A DNA stretch of 64,000 nt from Sphingopyxis chilensis (GCF_035930445.1 NZ_CP142394.1:1025501-1089500), one strand, 5' to 3'; counted from the first letter of the stretch, positions 35,846 to 46,017 are shown. A program made the numbers and translations. The notes: generated from the sequence alone by a model not told the origin.

Positions 35846-36372
35846 AGAATCGCTGGGTCCTTTTTGTGCCATTGGCGGTCATGGGGCTGTTGTTCGGTGC
35901 CTTCATCTATCGGCTGACGACGCCCGCCGAGACGCTGATCCAGTCGCAGTGGATCGACAAGCCGATGCCCTTGTTCGACCTGCCGCCCGCGACCGCCGGG
36001 GTCGAGGGGCTGAAGAGCAGCCAGCTCGCCGACGGCAAGCCGCGGCTGGTCAATGTGTTCGCGAGCTGGTGCATCCCGTGCCGCGCCGAGGCGCCGCAGC
36101 TCGAGGCGCTGAAAGCCGCCGGGGTCCCGATCGACGGCATCGCGATCCGCGACCGGCCCGATGATGTCGCGATGTTCCTCAATGAATATGGCAATCCGTT
36201 CGACCGCATCGGGTCCGACATGCAAAGCAGCGTGCAGATCGCGCTGGGATCCTCGGGCGTGCCCGAAACCTTCCTGATCGATGGCAAGGGCATCATCCGC
36301 GAGCAGATCCAGGGCGTGATCCTGGCGGATCAAGTGCCCGAAATCGTCACCAAGATCGAGGCGATGAAGTGA
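35842..36372 (+). CDS. ccmG: Thiol:disulfide interchange protein CcmG/DsbE
   Basis: 176 residues. A membrane anchor is followed by a thioredoxin fold with active site WCIPC (Cys77, Cys80) and cis-Pro in SSGVPETFLID. It reduces the apocytochrome CXXCH cysteines before heme attachment. Start in the ATGA overlap with ccmF; the stop overlaps the ccmH GTG. Confidence 0.95.
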   Translation: MKNRWVLFVPLAVMGLLFGAFIYRLTTPAETLIQSQWIDKPMPLFDLPPATAGVEGLKSSQLADGKPRLVNVFASWCIPCRAEAPQLEALKAAGVPIDGIAIRDRPDDVAMFLNEYGNPFDRIGSDMQSSVQIALGSSGVPETFLIDGKGIIREQIQGVILADQVPEIVTKIEAMK

Positions 36373-36800
36373 GGTTGCGGCTGATCCTGTTCTGCCTGCT
36401 TGGCGCGTTCACGCTGCCGCTGGCGGCGCAGGACCGTTTGCCGCCGGCGCCCTATGCCTATCAGCAGCTCAACGATCCGGCCAAGGAGGCGCGCGCCAAG
36501 GCGTTGATGGAGGAACTGCGCTGCCTCGTCTGTCAGGGGCAGTCGATCGCCGATTCGGACGCACCGCTCGCGGGCGACATGCGGCACGAGGTGCGCAGCA
36601 AGATCGCGGCGGGCGAGAGCCCCGACGCGATCAAGGCCTGGCTCGTCGCGCGCTATGGCAATTGGGTAAGCTATGATCCGCCCTTCGACGGGGCGACGGC
36701 GCTCCTGTGGCTGGGGCCGCTGCTGTTCCTCGCGGTGGGCGGATGGCTGGCGTTCGGCCGGTTCCGGCGCGGCGCGAGCGACGGGGACGATATCGCATGA
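36369..36800 (+). CDS. ccmH: Cytochrome c-type biogenesis protein CcmH
   Basis: 143 residues from a GTG overlapping the ccmG stop. The signal peptide ends near LPLAAQ. The thioredox motif is LRCLVCQGQS (Cys52, Cys55), and GNWVSYDPPFDGATALLWL leads into the C-terminal membrane helix. It handles apocytochrome thiols for the CcmF lyase. Overlaps ccmI by 4 bases. Confidence 0.95.
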   Translation: MRLRLILFCLLGAFTLPLAAQDRLPPAPYAYQQLNDPAKEARAKALMEELRCLVCQGQSIADSDAPLAGDMRHEVRSKIAAGESPDAIKAWLVARYGNWVSYDPPFDGATALLWLGPLLFLAVGGWLAFGRFRRGASDGDDIA

Positions 36801-37465
36801 TCTGGCTGTGGGTCCTCCTTTCCGCGGCGGCGACGATCGGCGGGATTTTGTGGCTCGGCAAGCTGCCCGCGGCGGCGCGGCCGCTCGCCGGGGCGGCGGT
36901 GATGCTCGGGCTCGCGGGTTATGCGTTGCAGGGCAGCCCGTCGCTGCCGGGCAAGCCGGTCGCGGCGCCCGAGGAACCCGAAGGCTTTGGCGAGGCGCTG
37001 ACCGACCAGCGGCAGGGGATGGCCGAACGTTTCGGCCCCGCGGCGCAGTGGCTCGGCATGTCCGACGGTTTCGCGCGTACGGGCAAGACCGAGCTTGCGG
37101 CAAAGACTCTGGAGAAGGGGCTCGAAAAATATCCCGACAATGTCGACCTGTGGGTCGGGCTTGGCAATGCGCTCGCGTCGCACGGCGGAGGGATGATGTC
37201 GCCGGCGGCGGCGCTGGCGTTCGACGAAGCGGCAAAGCGCGATCCGTCGCATCCTGCACCGCCCTTCTTCGCGGGGCTGGCGCTGGCGCAGGGCGGCGAC
37301 CTGAAGGGCGCCGAGGCCGTATGGAGCGAGCTTCTCGCGCGCAGCCCGGCCGATGCGCCGTGGCGACCCGATCTCGAAATGCGGCTGGCGCAGATACGGC
37401 AGGCGCTGGGGCCGCGGTTGCCGGGTGAAGCGGCCGATGTATCGCCCGGGGGCGTCCCAAATTGA
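36797..37465 (+). CDS. ccmI: CcmI/CycH-type tetratricopeptide protein
   Basis: 222 residues from the ATG overlapping the ccmH stop. Two N-terminal membrane helices are followed by a TPR region (WLGMSDGFARTGKTELAAKT, LEKGLEKYPDNVDLWVGLGN, PFFAGLALAQGGDLKGAEAV). CcmI chaperones apocytochrome c to the heme lyase. It ends the ccm cluster; kup follows 39 bases later. Confidence 0.88.
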   Translation: MIWLWVLLSAAATIGGILWLGKLPAAARPLAGAAVMLGLAGYALQGSPSLPGKPVAAPEEPEGFGEALTDQRQGMAERFGPAAQWLGMSDGFARTGKTELAAKTLEKGLEKYPDNVDLWVGLGNALASHGGGMMSPAAALAFDEAAKRDPSHPAPPFFAGLALAQGGDLKGAEAVWSELLARSPADAPWRPDLEMRLAQIRQALGPRLPGEAADVSPGGVPN

Positions 37466-37504
37466 AACCTATTCCTGAAGCGCCGGCTCGTCTAAAGGCG
37501 CGCG

Positions 37505-39466
37505 ATGACTGCTGAGTCGCAACAGGCGGCCGGCGGCGCTTCGGGCGTCGCCCCCACTGCCGCCAACACCGGCCATTATGGCCACGGCCATCAGGGCGAC
37601 GGCAAGCTGAAGCTCGCCGTCGGTGCGGTCGGCGTCGTGTTCGGCGACATCGGGACGAGTCCGCTTTACGCGTTCCGCGAAACCTTTGCCGGCCATCACC
37701 CGATCGAGCCCGACCGGCTGCACATCTATGGCGTGCTCAGCCTTGTCTTCTGGTCGATGATGCTCGTCGTCACCTTCAAATATGTGCTGACGATCATGAA
37801 GGCCGACAACAAGGGCGAGGGGGGCAGCCTGGCGCTGCTCGCGCTGATCAGCCGGTCGTCGGGCGAAAAGCGCTGGACCTGGCCGATCATCCTGCTCGGC
37901 GTATTCGCAACCGCGCTTTTCTATGGCGACAGCATGATCACCCCGGCGATGTCGGTGCTCTCGGCGACCGAGGGGCTGCGCTATATCAACCCGGGGTTCG
38001 CTCCCTATATCGTGCCGATTGCGCTTGCGATCCTGATCGGGCTGTTCGCGATCCAGTCGCGCGGAACGGCCAAGGTCGGCGCGCTGTTCGGGCCGATCAT
38101 GCTGCTCTATTTCCTGACGCTGGCCGGGCTGGGCGTCATGCACATAGCCGAAAATCCGTGGATCATCGTCGAGACGATCAATCCGTTGAACGCGCTGCGC
38201 TTTTTCTATGTCGATGGGTTTACCGCCTTTATCGCGCTGGGCGCGGTGGTGCTCGCGGTGACGGGCGCCGAGGCGCTCTATGCCGACATGGGGCATTTCG
38301 GGCGCGGGCCGATTGGACTGAGCTGGCTGGCCTTCGTCCTGCCCGCGCTGATGCTCAACTATATGGGGCAGGGGGCGATGGTCCTTGCCGCCGAAGCGGG
38401 GCCGCGCGCCGATCTGATTTCCGATCCGTTTTTCCAGATGATGCCGCAATATCTTGAAGTGCCGGTCGTCATCCTTGCGCTGCTGGCGACGATCATCGCG
38501 AGCCAGGCGGTGATTTCGGGCGCCTTTTCGCTGACCCAGCAGGCGATCCAGCTTGGTTTCATGCCGCGCCTGCGCGTCGAGCATACCAGCGCGTCGGCGG
38601 CGGGGCAGATCTATATTCCGGTGGTCAACTGGGGGCTGATGGTGATGGTCATCATCCTCGTCCTTTTCTTCGGGTCGTCGAGCAACCTTGCCGCGGCCTA
38701 TGGCATCGCCGTGACGGGAGCGATGTTCATCGACACCTGCCTGCTCAGCGTCGTGCTTTTCACGCTGTGGAAATGGCCGGCCTGGAAGGCGCTGCCGGTG
38801 CTGGCGGTCTTTTTCATCGTCGACATCGCCTATTTCGGCGCCAACCTGATCAAGGTACCCGACGGCGGCTGGGTGCCGCTCGCGATCGGGCTGACGATCT
38901 TTACCATGCTGACGACCTGGTCGCGCGGGCGCAAGCTGATGCAGCAGGAAATGGCCGAAGGCGCGATGCCGATCCCGGTGTTCGTAAAGTCGGCCGCGAA
39001 CAGCGCGACGCGGGTGCCGGGCACCGCGGTGTTCATGACGTCGAGCAGCGACGGCGTGCCGCATGCGCTGCTCCACAACCTCAAGCACAACAAGGTGCTG
39101 CACCAGCGGATCATCCTGCTGACGATCAAGATCGCCGACGTGCCGTTCGTGCGCGAGGAAAATCACTGCGCGCTAGAGGATCTGGGACAGGGGTTCCACC
39201 GGCTGATTCTGAATTATGGCTTTATGCAGCCCGTCGATGTTCCCGACGCGCTCAAACGCGTCACCAGTTGCGGCGGCGAATTCAAGATGCTGGAAACCAG
39301 CTTTTTCCTGTCGCGGCAGACCTTGATCGCCGCGAGCAAGCCGGGGATGCCGATCTGGCGCGAGAAACTCTTCGCATGGATGCTGCGCAATTCGGAAAGC
39401 GCGATGGAATATTTCCGCCTGCCAACCAATCGCGTCGTCGAGCTGGGAAGCCAGGTCGCCATCTGA
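37505..39466 (+). CDS. kup: Low-affinity potassium uptake protein Kup
   Basis: 653 residues with about 12 membrane helices in the first two-thirds and a soluble C-terminal domain. Family motifs include [35 protein letters not shown] and [18 protein letters not shown]. It is a K+/H+ symporter in the inner membrane. ATG at 37505. Confidence 0.95.
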   Translation: MTAESQQAAGGASGVAPTAANTGHYGHGHQGDGKLKLAVGAVGVVFGDIGTSPLYAFRETFAGHHPIEPDRLHIYGVLSLVFWSMMLVVTFKYVLTIMKADNKGEGGSLALLALISRSSGEKRWTWPIILLGVFATALFYGDSMITPAMSVLSATEGLRYINPGFAPYIVPIALAILIGLFAIQSRGTAKVGALFGPIMLLYFLTLAGLGVMHIAENPWIIVETINPLNALRFFYVDGFTAFIALGAVVLAVTGAEALYADMGHFGRGPIGLSWLAFVLPALMLNYMGQGAMVLAAEAGPRADLISDPFFQMMPQYLEVPVVILALLATIIASQAVISGAFSLTQQAIQLGFMPRLRVEHTSASAAGQIYIPVVNWGLMVMVIILVLFFGSSSNLAAAYGIAVTGAMFIDTCLLSVVLFTLWKWPAWKALPVLAVFFIVDIAYFGANLIKVPDGGWVPLAIGLTIFTMLTTWSRGRKLMQQEMAEGAMPIPVFVKSAANSATRVPGTAVFMTSSSDGVPHALLHNLKHNKVLHQRIILLTIKIADVPFVREENHCALEDLGQGFHRLILNYGFMQPVDVPDALKRVTSCGGEFKMLETSFFLSRQTLIAASKPGMPIWREKLFAWMLRNSESAMEYFRLPTNRVVELGSQVAI

Positions 39467-39578
39467 CGCGGCTAGGCGAGGCGTCGGGCAAGGTTAACTT
39501 TCGGACATATTCGAATAAGCGTTTGAACATCGGGGCCAGTCTTGCAATCTAGCGGGGACCCACAAAGATCGACCCGCT

Positions 39579-40412
39579 ATGGATGCCGGCAATCGTGACG
39601 CTTTGATCCTGCCCGTTCCCCCGGAACCCTTTGCGCTGATCGTCGGCGCCGCGATGCAGGGTGGGCCGGACGACGTGCTGGAAAGGGCGCTCCGCCACAT
39701 GGGACTTCGGCCCGAGCGCGTGCCGGACCACGATTCCGACATGGCCGCGCAGATCGCACCGCCACGATTTCGCCTGACCTTCGGTTCCATATCGATATTG
39801 GCGGGCCGGGCGGATGACAGGGCGCTCGATCTCGCCGATCCTGCCGATCCGTCGACCAGCCTGCTCGCCGCCAGCCTGCCGCGCGACTGGCGCGACAGCG
39901 GCCGATGCTGGCTGTTCATACCCGAAGGCGGCGGCGAAACCGGGCATTCTCCCGGCCAGGCTTCGCGGATGCGCGAATTTTTCAAGATGATGGTTCTGCT
40001 CATCGACCTGTTCGATGCGAGCCATCTTTTCTGGTCACCCGCCAGGCTGTGGTCCGACGCCCAGCAGTTTCGCACCGCGATCGCCGAAATGCTGGCGAGC
40101 GGGATGCCGCCGGTGCTGCACCTGATTGCGTTTCGCCGCAGCGACACCGGCGAAGCTGCGATCATGCGGACGCGCGGGCTGACGCTTTTCGCGGGGCAGG
40201 AGCTGGAAGCGCTTGTCCCGAAGGGCTGGACGGTCGCCGAAATGGTCCGGCGCCTGTCGCGGTTGGCGCTCGACATGATGCTCAACGGCCCGGTTCTGGG
40301 CGCGCGCACGACGCGCGGCCTCGCGGCCGGCGAATGGATCGGATTGACGCCGGGACCGGTAACCGGAAACCGCCAGCCGACCGTCGTCGTCGAATTCGGT
40401 CGCGGCGATTGA
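39579..40412 (+). CDS. DUF4261-like protein, possible partner of the AHH nuclease
   Basis: 277 residues, soluble. FRLTFGSISILAGRADD in the first half and the His-Ser-Pro motif HSPGQASRMREFFKMMVLLI, then FDASHLFWSPARLWSDAQQF, resemble DUF4261. I could not confirm this by search. Its stop overlaps the TTG start of the AHH nuclease gene (TTGA), so they are translationally coupled. It may neutralise or assist the nuclease, which is inference. Confidence 0.55.
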   Translation: MDAGNRDALILPVPPEPFALIVGAAMQGGPDDVLERALRHMGLRPERVPDHDSDMAAQIAPPRFRLTFGSISILAGRADDRALDLADPADPSTSLLAASLPRDWRDSGRCWLFIPEGGGETGHSPGQASRMREFFKMMVLLIDLFDASHLFWSPARLWSDAQQFRTAIAEMLASGMPPVLHLIAFRRSDTGEAAIMRTRGLTLFAGQELEALVPKGWTVAEMVRRLSRLALDMMLNGPVLGARTTRGLAAGEWIGLTPGPVTGNRQPTVVVEFGRGD

Positions 40413-40888
40413 CGCGGCGCGGCGGTTGGCAGGGCGCGCCGCCGCCGCGAACCGGTTTCCAGCGCCATCACCTGATCCCGATCGCCTTGCTGCACCGACC
40501 GCAGATGGGGGCTATGTTCGACCAGCTCCATGCCGAGGGCTTCGCGCTCCAGCATTTCGCGCGCAACGGATTGATGCTGCCGGCATCGGAACCCGCCGCG
40601 CTTTCGCTGGGTCACGCGCTGCATCGCGGGCCGCACCGGGGCTACAGCGATGTCGTCACCGCCCGGGTCGAGCGCATCCGCGCGCATTTCGCGGCGCAGG
40701 CCGCCGTCGATATGCGGATCGCGCGGCGAGTGGCGGTAATGCGCCTGCGCCTGCTCCAGGACACCACGCGCCGCGCGCTGACCGACCGGCATGGTGCGGG
40801 CTTCTGGCTTAACCGGCGCGATCCGATGCGGCTGTTCGTCGACCGCCCCTATCTCGACGAGGCAATCGACAAGCTGTTCGGCGAGTGA
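40409..40888 (+). CDS. AHH/HNH-type nuclease domain protein
   Basis: 159 residues from a TTG at 40409; the first in-frame ATG (at MGAMFDQ) would delete the catalytic HH, which supports TTG. FQRHHLIPIALL is the AHH-type motif. RNGLMLPASEPAAL and HALHRGPHRGYSDVVTARVE supply the second His cluster of the HNH/Endonuclease VII superfamily. AHH domains are best known as toxin tips in polymorphic toxins. Here it is a free-standing small protein with no secretion domain. Confidence 0.72.
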   Translation: MTRRGGWQGAPPPRTGFQRHHLIPIALLHRPQMGAMFDQLHAEGFALQHFARNGLMLPASEPAALSLGHALHRGPHRGYSDVVTARVERIRAHFAAQAAVDMRIARRVAVMRLRLLQDTTRRALTDRHGAGFWLNRRDPMRLFVDRPYLDEAIDKLFGE

Positions 40889-40955
40889 AGGATGGTGTGG
40901 AGTTTCGAACTACCCACCCAAAGCCGGCATTGGCCAACGGCCTGGCAGCGCGGGT

Positions 40956-41927
40956 TTAAAGCCGCACCTTCGCTTCGAGTTCGCGGCGGGCGGCGAGATA
41001 TTGTTCCTCGAGTTCGGCGACGAATTCGGCGACCGGCCGGACCGCGGTGACCGGGCCGATGCCCTGGCCCGAGCCCCAGATATCCTTCCACGCCTTTGCC
41101 TTGGTGTTGCCGCCCGAGCCGAAGTTCATCGTCTTCAAATCACCCTCGGGCAGATTGTCGGGATCCATCCCCGCCGAAACGATCGACTGGCGCAGATAAT
41201 TGCCGTGGACGCCGGTGAACAGGTTCGAATAGACGATGTCGGCGGCGCGGCCTTCGACGATGCCGTTCTTGTAACCATCCTCGGCATTGGCTTCGGACGT
41301 CGCGATGAAGGCGCTGCCGATATAGGCGAGGTCGGCGCCGCACGCCTGCGCGGCGAGCACCGAGCGACCGTGGCCGATCGCGCCCGACAGGGCGACGGGG
41401 CCATCGAACCATTCGCGGATCTCCTGAACGAGCGCGAAGGGCGACTGGCGACCGGCGTGGCCGCCGGCGCCCGCCGCGACGGGGATCAGGCCGTCGGCGC
41501 CCTTTTCGACCGCCTTGCGCGCGAAGCGGTCGTCGATGACATCGTGCAGCGTGATGCCGCCCCAGCCGTGCACGGCCTGGTTGAGTTCCTCGCGCGCGCC
41601 CAATGAGGTGATCGTGATCGGCACCTTCCACTTGGCGCAGGTCGCGATGTCCGCCTCGAGCCGGTCGTTCGATTTATGGACGATCTGGTTGACCGCATAG
41701 GGCGCCGAAAGCCGGTCGGGATTGTCGCGGTCCCACGCCGCCAGTTCCTCGGTGATCCGGTGCAGCCATTCGTCGAGCAGCGACTGCGGCCGCGCGTTGA
41801 GTGCCGGGAAACTGCCGACGACGCCCGCCTTGCACTGCGCGATGACGAGCTCGGGGCCCGATACGATGAACAGCGGCGAGCCGATGACGGGCAGGCGAAG
41901 ACGGTCGAAAATCGGGGGAAGGGCCAT
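40956..41927 (-). CDS. Nitronate monooxygenase (2-nitropropane dioxygenase family)
   Basis: 323 residues forming an FMN-binding TIM barrel. VIGSPLFIVSGPELVIAQCK, GADGLIPVAAGAGGHAGRQS and GADLAYIGSAFIATSEA are the flavin phosphate and substrate-loop motifs. Oxidises alkyl nitronates to carbonyl compounds and nitrite. It lies between an AHH gene and a divergent-side VOC gene on the same strand. Confidence 0.9.
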   Translation of the reverse strand: MALPPIFDRLRLPVIGSPLFIVSGPELVIAQCKAGVVGSFPALNARPQSLLDEWLHRITEELAAWDRDNPDRLSAPYAVNQIVHKSNDRLEADIATCAKWKVPITITSLGAREELNQAVHGWGGITLHDVIDDRFARKAVEKGADGLIPVAAGAGGHAGRQSPFALVQEIREWFDGPVALSGAIGHGRSVLAAQACGADLAYIGSAFIATSEANAEDGYKNGIVEGRAADIVYSNLFTGVHGNYLRQSIVSAGMDPDNLPEGDLKTMNFGSGGNTKAKAWKDIWGSGQGIGPVTAVRPVAEFVAELEEQYLAARRELEAKVRL

Positions 41928-41992
41928 GAATCAAACTCTCCGGTTGCTTTATGCAACTGACCTTAACGTAAACGGAAGGCTGCGCAAGATGT

Positions 41993-42436
41993 TCAGTCGA
42001 AGGCGGGGCCCTTGAGCTCGACGATATTGCCTTCGGGGTCGCGGATGTAGATCGACGGCCCTTCGCCTTCGGCGCCGTAGCGGGGCCCCGCCTGCTCGAT
42101 CGCGATATCATGGCGGGCAAGATGGGCGCGGATGGCCGGTTCGTCGAACGGGGTGATCGCGATCGCGAAATGGTCGAGGTTGCGGCCTTCGGTACCCGGC
42201 GCCGCGCCGCCCATCGCGCCCAGTTTGCCGTCGACGGTCACGAGGTCGATCAGCGAAGCGCCCGCGCGCAATTGATAGAGGCCGATTTCGGCCTGCGTGC
42301 GCTCGTCGGTGCAGCCGAGAACATCCTGGTAAAAGCGGGCCATGCGGTCGAGATCGACGACGCGAAGGACCACATGGTCGATCGTGCGAAGGGTAAAGGG
42401 GGGTGTATCCACGGCGGTCGCTCCTCGAAATTCCAT
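41993..42436 (-). CDS. VOC family protein (glyoxalase/dioxygenase superfamily)
   Basis: 147 residues made of two beta-alpha-beta-beta-beta units: IDHVVLRVVDLDRMARFYQD with the first metal His, LDHFAIAITPFDE with the second, and YIRDPEGNIVELKGPAFD with the Glu ligand. Members include glyoxalases, extradiol dioxygenases and fosfomycin-resistance proteins; the reaction is not predictable here. It is divergent from an AraC-type gene. Confidence 0.88.
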   Translation of the reverse strand: MEFRGATAVDTPPFTLRTIDHVVLRVVDLDRMARFYQDVLGCTDERTQAEIGLYQLRAGASLIDLVTVDGKLGAMGGAAPGTEGRNLDHFAIAITPFDEPAIRAHLARHDIAIEQAGPRYGAEGEGPSIYIRDPEGNIVELKGPAFD

Positions 42437-42546
42437 GCTCGGATGAAGGTTTGTAATTGATGCATGGAGCGGCTGTCCATCGACCGGTGACGGAGGTTGG
42501 TCCGGTGGCGGTTGCGATCCCCGACCGGGCGCGACAAAGTCGGGCG

Positions 42547-43224
42547 ATGCAGTTGCTCCAGCCCAGCCTGTTGCCCGCCGCGGCCGACATAGCGCGTCAT
42601 CGTCATCGCGAACCCTATGCTACGGTCGTGCTGGCGGGTGGCTATGAGGAAGCCGGCGATGCCGGGCGTATCGCCGTGCGCGAAGGCGAAGTGCTACTCC
42701 ACGGCCCCTTTTCGGCACACCGCGACCGGATCTCGGCGAAGCGGACGGCGGTGCTCGATCTGCCGCTGCCGTTCGATGGCCGCGACTGGCCGGCCCATGC
42801 GCAGATCGCCGATCCCGACCGGATCGTCCGGCTGGCCGAACGCGATCCGGTCGAGGCGGTCGCGGCATTGCTCGACGGGCTCGCGTCCGTAGCGGCGGTC
42901 GAAGAGGATGATTTGCCCGACCAGTTGTCCGTCGCGCTGCGGGCATCGGCATCGCCGCGGATCGGCCAATGGGCTGCGGTGCGCGGCCGGTCGCGCGAGC
43001 ATGTGTCGCGCAGCTTCGAGAAACTCTATGGCGTGTCGCCCGCCGCCTATCGCGCCGACTGCCAGGCGAAGCGGGCCTGGCGGATGATCGTTGCGAGCGA
43101 CGAGAATCTTGCCGGGATCGCGGTGGAGGCGGGCTATGCCGACCAGGCGCATATGACGCGGGCGGTGACGAGGCTGACCGGGATGCCGCCACGGTGGTGG
43201 CGGTTGGCCCGGATGACAGTTTAG
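42547..43224 (+). CDS. AraC-family transcriptional regulator
   Basis: 225 residues from the ATG at 42547. A longer frame starts at 42460 but would leave only 23 bases to the divergent VOC gene. A cupin-like N-terminus (HRHREPYATVVLAGGYEEAG) precedes the two helix-turn-helix units, GRSREHVSRSFEKLYGVSPA and AGIAVEAGYADQAHMTRAVT, with RLTGMPPRWWR. It may regulate the neighbouring VOC gene; the ligand is unknown. Confidence 0.8.
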   Translation: MQLLQPSLLPAAADIARHRHREPYATVVLAGGYEEAGDAGRIAVREGEVLLHGPFSAHRDRISAKRTAVLDLPLPFDGRDWPAHAQIADPDRIVRLAERDPVEAVAALLDGLASVAAVEEDDLPDQLSVALRASASPRIGQWAAVRGRSREHVSRSFEKLYGVSPAAYRADCQAKRAWRMIVASDENLAGIAVEAGYADQAHMTRAVTRLTGMPPRWWRLARMTV

Positions 43225-43275
43225 GGGTGGGAAGCGGACATTGCACCCGATACTGGAAAGTTGCATGCAGGGGCG

Positions 43276-43734
43276 ATGGGATGGTCAAGTATCGCGCAGG
43301 ATTTCGAGCCCGACGGTGGATTACGGGATATCTACATTCTTAATGCATCACTCCCGGTGTGGGCGAATGTGTGGTCACTGTTGACAGCCGATCCGGATTT
43401 GCTGGAATTCTGGATCGATGGCGATCGAACCGATCCACCGAGCGATCTGCAAGAGATATTCGAGCGCCGGCCATTCCACGGATTCTTGGCAACATATCGG
43501 CTGGGAACAATGGGTCTGAACTGCCATTTCTTCGGGGCAGACGAAGTGGAATTTGATCTTGATCCACAAGAGGTTCGTTCTGCTGCTGACGGTGAATTGC
43601 TCGAACGGTTTCTCACGCAAATGGGGCGTGCCACTTCTCGGGAGGTCATTCTCACTCCTGAAAATCAGAGGGATTCCGCCATTGCGCGATATGACCCTGC
43701 CACCGATCGCGTAACCTGGTCGAGCGCCCGCTAG
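43276..43734 (+). CDS. Hypothetical protein
   Basis: 152 residues from the ATG at 43276; an ATG at 43261 adds five residues. Motifs include FEPDGGLRDIYILNASLPVW, GTMGLNCHFFGADEVEFDLD and SREVILTPENQ. I do not recognise the family, but such GLRDIY...NCHFF...LTPEN proteins occur as small stand-alone genes and look immunity-like. The gene is lower in G+C than its surroundings. No signal peptide or membrane helix. Confidence 0.6.
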   Translation: MGWSSIAQDFEPDGGLRDIYILNASLPVWANVWSLLTADPDLLEFWIDGDRTDPPSDLQEIFERRPFHGFLATYRLGTMGLNCHFFGADEVEFDLDPQEVRSAADGELLERFLTQMGRATSREVILTPENQRDSAIARYDPATDRVTWSSAR

Positions 43735-43815
43735 GAACGACCGCCTTCGGCCGAAACCCGTCAAAGGTCACATTTGTTCAAGAAGCGGGCCGAACCCGCG
43801 CGCTAGGCGGGTCGC

Positions 43816-44592
43816 ATGACAAGTCTCTCCCCTGCTTCGCCGCGCCCGTTTGTGGCGCTTTCCGGTTTTCGCTTTCGCCTGTGGCCGATCCTGGTCGCCG
43901 CGGTGCTGATGCAGGCCATCCTCGAACTCGGGCGCATCGCGGCGCGTGAACTTTATTTTGCCGGGGCGCCGCTTTGGGACGGCTATATCTCGGCCTTTCT
44001 GCTGACAGCGATCGCGTTCCAGGCGCTGCTCGGGCTCGCCGCCATCCTCGTCATGCGCCGGGTGCTGCCCGCCGCCGACCCGCATCTGCGCTGGCCGCCG
44101 GGCGCGAGCTACGTCGGGATCGCGATAGCGATCGGCATCGGCATGGGGCTGGTGATGCTCGTTGCCGACTATTGGCCCGCGCTTGCGGCGCAGACAGCGC
44201 CGAACCTGAGCTATTCGAAGGCGCCGCTCGATTCGGCGGGCTATCTGCTCGGCATGATCACGACGGGGCTGGCGGAGGAGACGATCTTTCGGGGGCTGCT
44301 TGTCGGGATGCTCGTCGTGCTGGTGCCGGGGCGGCTGCGGATCGGGGCGCTCGACCTGCCGGTCGCGGCCTATCTGGTCGCGCTGATGTTCGGGCTGGCG
44401 CACTGGAAATCCTTTACCGTCGATCCCTTCTATCAGGCGATGGCGCAGCAGATTTACGCCTTTGTCTGGGGCCTCATCTATGTCTGGCTGATGGAGCGGT
44501 CGCGCAGCCTGCTCGCCCCGATCGTCGCGCACGGGCTGGGCAATTTCACCGAGGTCGCAATCGTGATCGCGCTCAACGCGCTGTGGGCCTGA
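43816..44592 (+). CDS. CPBP family intramembrane metalloprotease
   Basis: 258 residues, about eight membrane helices. The Abi/CAAX protease motifs are AEETIFRGLL (the Glu-Glu and Arg), FGLAHWKS and PIVAHGLGNFTEVA (His). Members cleave within membranes or process prenylated or bacteriocin-like peptides. Substrate unknown; monocistronic. Confidence 0.87.
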   Translation: MTSLSPASPRPFVALSGFRFRLWPILVAAVLMQAILELGRIAARELYFAGAPLWDGYISAFLLTAIAFQALLGLAAILVMRRVLPAADPHLRWPPGASYVGIAIAIGIGMGLVMLVADYWPALAAQTAPNLSYSKAPLDSAGYLLGMITTGLAEETIFRGLLVGMLVVLVPGRLRIGALDLPVAAYLVALMFGLAHWKSFTVDPFYQAMAQQIYAFVWGLIYVWLMERSRSLLAPIVAHGLGNFTEVAIVIALNALWA

Positions 44593-44640
44593 CGCGCGAT
44601 AGGGCGGCCGTTGGCCGCCCTTGCATCGTCGTCAGGCAGG

Positions 44641-45135
44641 TCAGGCGGCGATCGGCCGCCGGCTGGCCTTGACCGCGACATATCCGAAGAGGATCGCGGC
44701 GAGGAGGAGCGCACCCTGCGCGGCGGCAAACGGCGGTTCGGTGCCGTTCGGGGCGAGCGCGTTCAGTGCGGGCACTTTCAGGAAGGACTGCACCACGAGC
44801 ACGAAGAGGTTGAGGTAGAGCGCGGCGGTCGCGCTCACCGCATAGACCGTCGCGGCGCGCCCCGCGAGCTTGCGGCCGTAATAGGCGGCAAAGCTCGCGA
44901 CGAGGATCAGCGTCGAGAGGATGCCCACGCCGAGCGCCGGGGTGAAGGCGACGATCGGGAACAGGAAGCCGGTAAGGCTGGTCAGCAGCGTCGCCCAGAG
45001 GAAGATGTCGGTGGTGCGGCGGAGGAGGCGCCCGCGCGCGAAGGCGGGGAGGGCGATGAGGCCCGCACCGATGCCGATCAGGCTGATCGCGACGTGCAGG
45101 GCGGTGAACTGCGATATGGTGAGGCCGAGGATCAT
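44641..45135 (-). CDS. Four-helix membrane protein of unknown function
   Basis: 164 residues from the ATG at 45135. Four hydrophobic segments: HVAISLIGIGAGLIALPAFA, DIFLWATLLTSLTGFLF, the GVGILSTLILVASFAAYYG region and the C-terminal LLLAAILFGYVAVKA. It lies 54 bases downstream of the alpha/beta-hydrolase gene on the same strand, so the two are probably an operon. No family recognised. Confidence 0.7.
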   Translation of the reverse strand: MILGLTISQFTALHVAISLIGIGAGLIALPAFARGRLLRRTTDIFLWATLLTSLTGFLFPIVAFTPALGVGILSTLILVASFAAYYGRKLAGRAATVYAVSATAALYLNLFVLVVQSFLKVPALNALAPNGTEPPFAAAQGALLLAAILFGYVAVKASRRPIAA

Positions 45136-45189
45136 GGTCTTACTCTCTTGTTGAGCGGGCGACGGCATCGCCGCCGCCCGCCGGGTCGA

Positions 45190-46017
45190 TCAGCTGTTGA
45201 TGAAGTCGAGGAGGTCGGCGTTGAAGCGGTCCTGCTCGGTGACGGTGAGGCCGTGGCTGCCGCCTTCATAGACCTTGAGCACAGCCTGCTTGACGATCTT
45301 GACGGTCGAGAGCGCCGCGGCGCCGATCGGCACGATCTGGTCGTCGTCGCCGTGGAGGACGAGGGTCGGCTTGTCGAACTTCTTCAAATCCTCGTTGAAG
45401 TCGCTTTCCGAAAAGGCTCGAATGCTGTCGAGCAGGCCCTTGAGGCCGCCGTTCATGCCCTGCCGCACGAATTCGTCGCGCACCGCTTCCGAAACCGCCG
45501 CGCCGTCGCGGTTATAGCCGTAGAAGGGGATCGTCAGATCCTTGAAGAATTGCGGGCGGTTGTCGAACGTGCCCTTGCGGATGCCGTCGAAGACGTCGAG
45601 CGGCAGGCCGTCGGGATTGGCTTCGGTCTTGAGCATCAGCGGGGGGACTGCGCCGATCAGCGCGACCTTGGCGACGCGGGCGGTGCCGTGGCGGCCGATA
45701 TAGCGGGTGACTTCGCCGCCGCCGGTCGAGTGGCCGACGAGGATGACGTCTTTCAGGTCGAGCTGTTCGATCAGTTCGGCAAGGTCGTCGGCATACTGGT
45801 CCATATTGTTATTGTCCCAGACCTGGTCCGAACGGCCGTGGCTGCGGCGGTCGTGGGCGATGGTGCGAAAGCCCTGGCTTGCGAAGAAGACCATCTGCGC
45901 GTCCCAGGCGTCAGACGACAGCGGCCAGCCATGCGAGAAGACGATCGGCTGTCCGTCCTTCGGACCCCAGTCCTTGAAGAAGATGTTGGTGCCGTCCTTG
46001 GTGGTGATGGTGGTCAT
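45190..46017 (-). CDS. Alpha/beta hydrolase, cofactor-free haloperoxidase/perhydrolase type
   Basis: 275 residues. Nucleophile elbow GHSTGGGEV, oxyanion loop [12 protein letters not shown], acid HGDDDQIVP and His in [13 protein letters not shown]. The opening [20 protein letters not shown] is typical of non-heme chloroperoxidases, which are really esterases/perhydrolases. It is divergent from a GlxA-type regulator 126 bases away, which may control it. Confidence 0.88.
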   Translation of the reverse strand: MTTITTKDGTNIFFKDWGPKDGQPIVFSHGWPLSSDAWDAQMVFFASQGFRTIAHDRRSHGRSDQVWDNNNMDQYADDLAELIEQLDLKDVILVGHSTGGGEVTRYIGRHGTARVAKVALIGAVPPLMLKTEANPDGLPLDVFDGIRKGTFDNRPQFFKDLTIPFYGYNRDGAAVSEAVRDEFVRQGMNGGLKGLLDSIRAFSESDFNEDLKKFDKPTLVLHGDDDQIVPIGAAALSTVKIVKQAVLKVYEGGSHGLTVTEQDRFNADLLDFINS

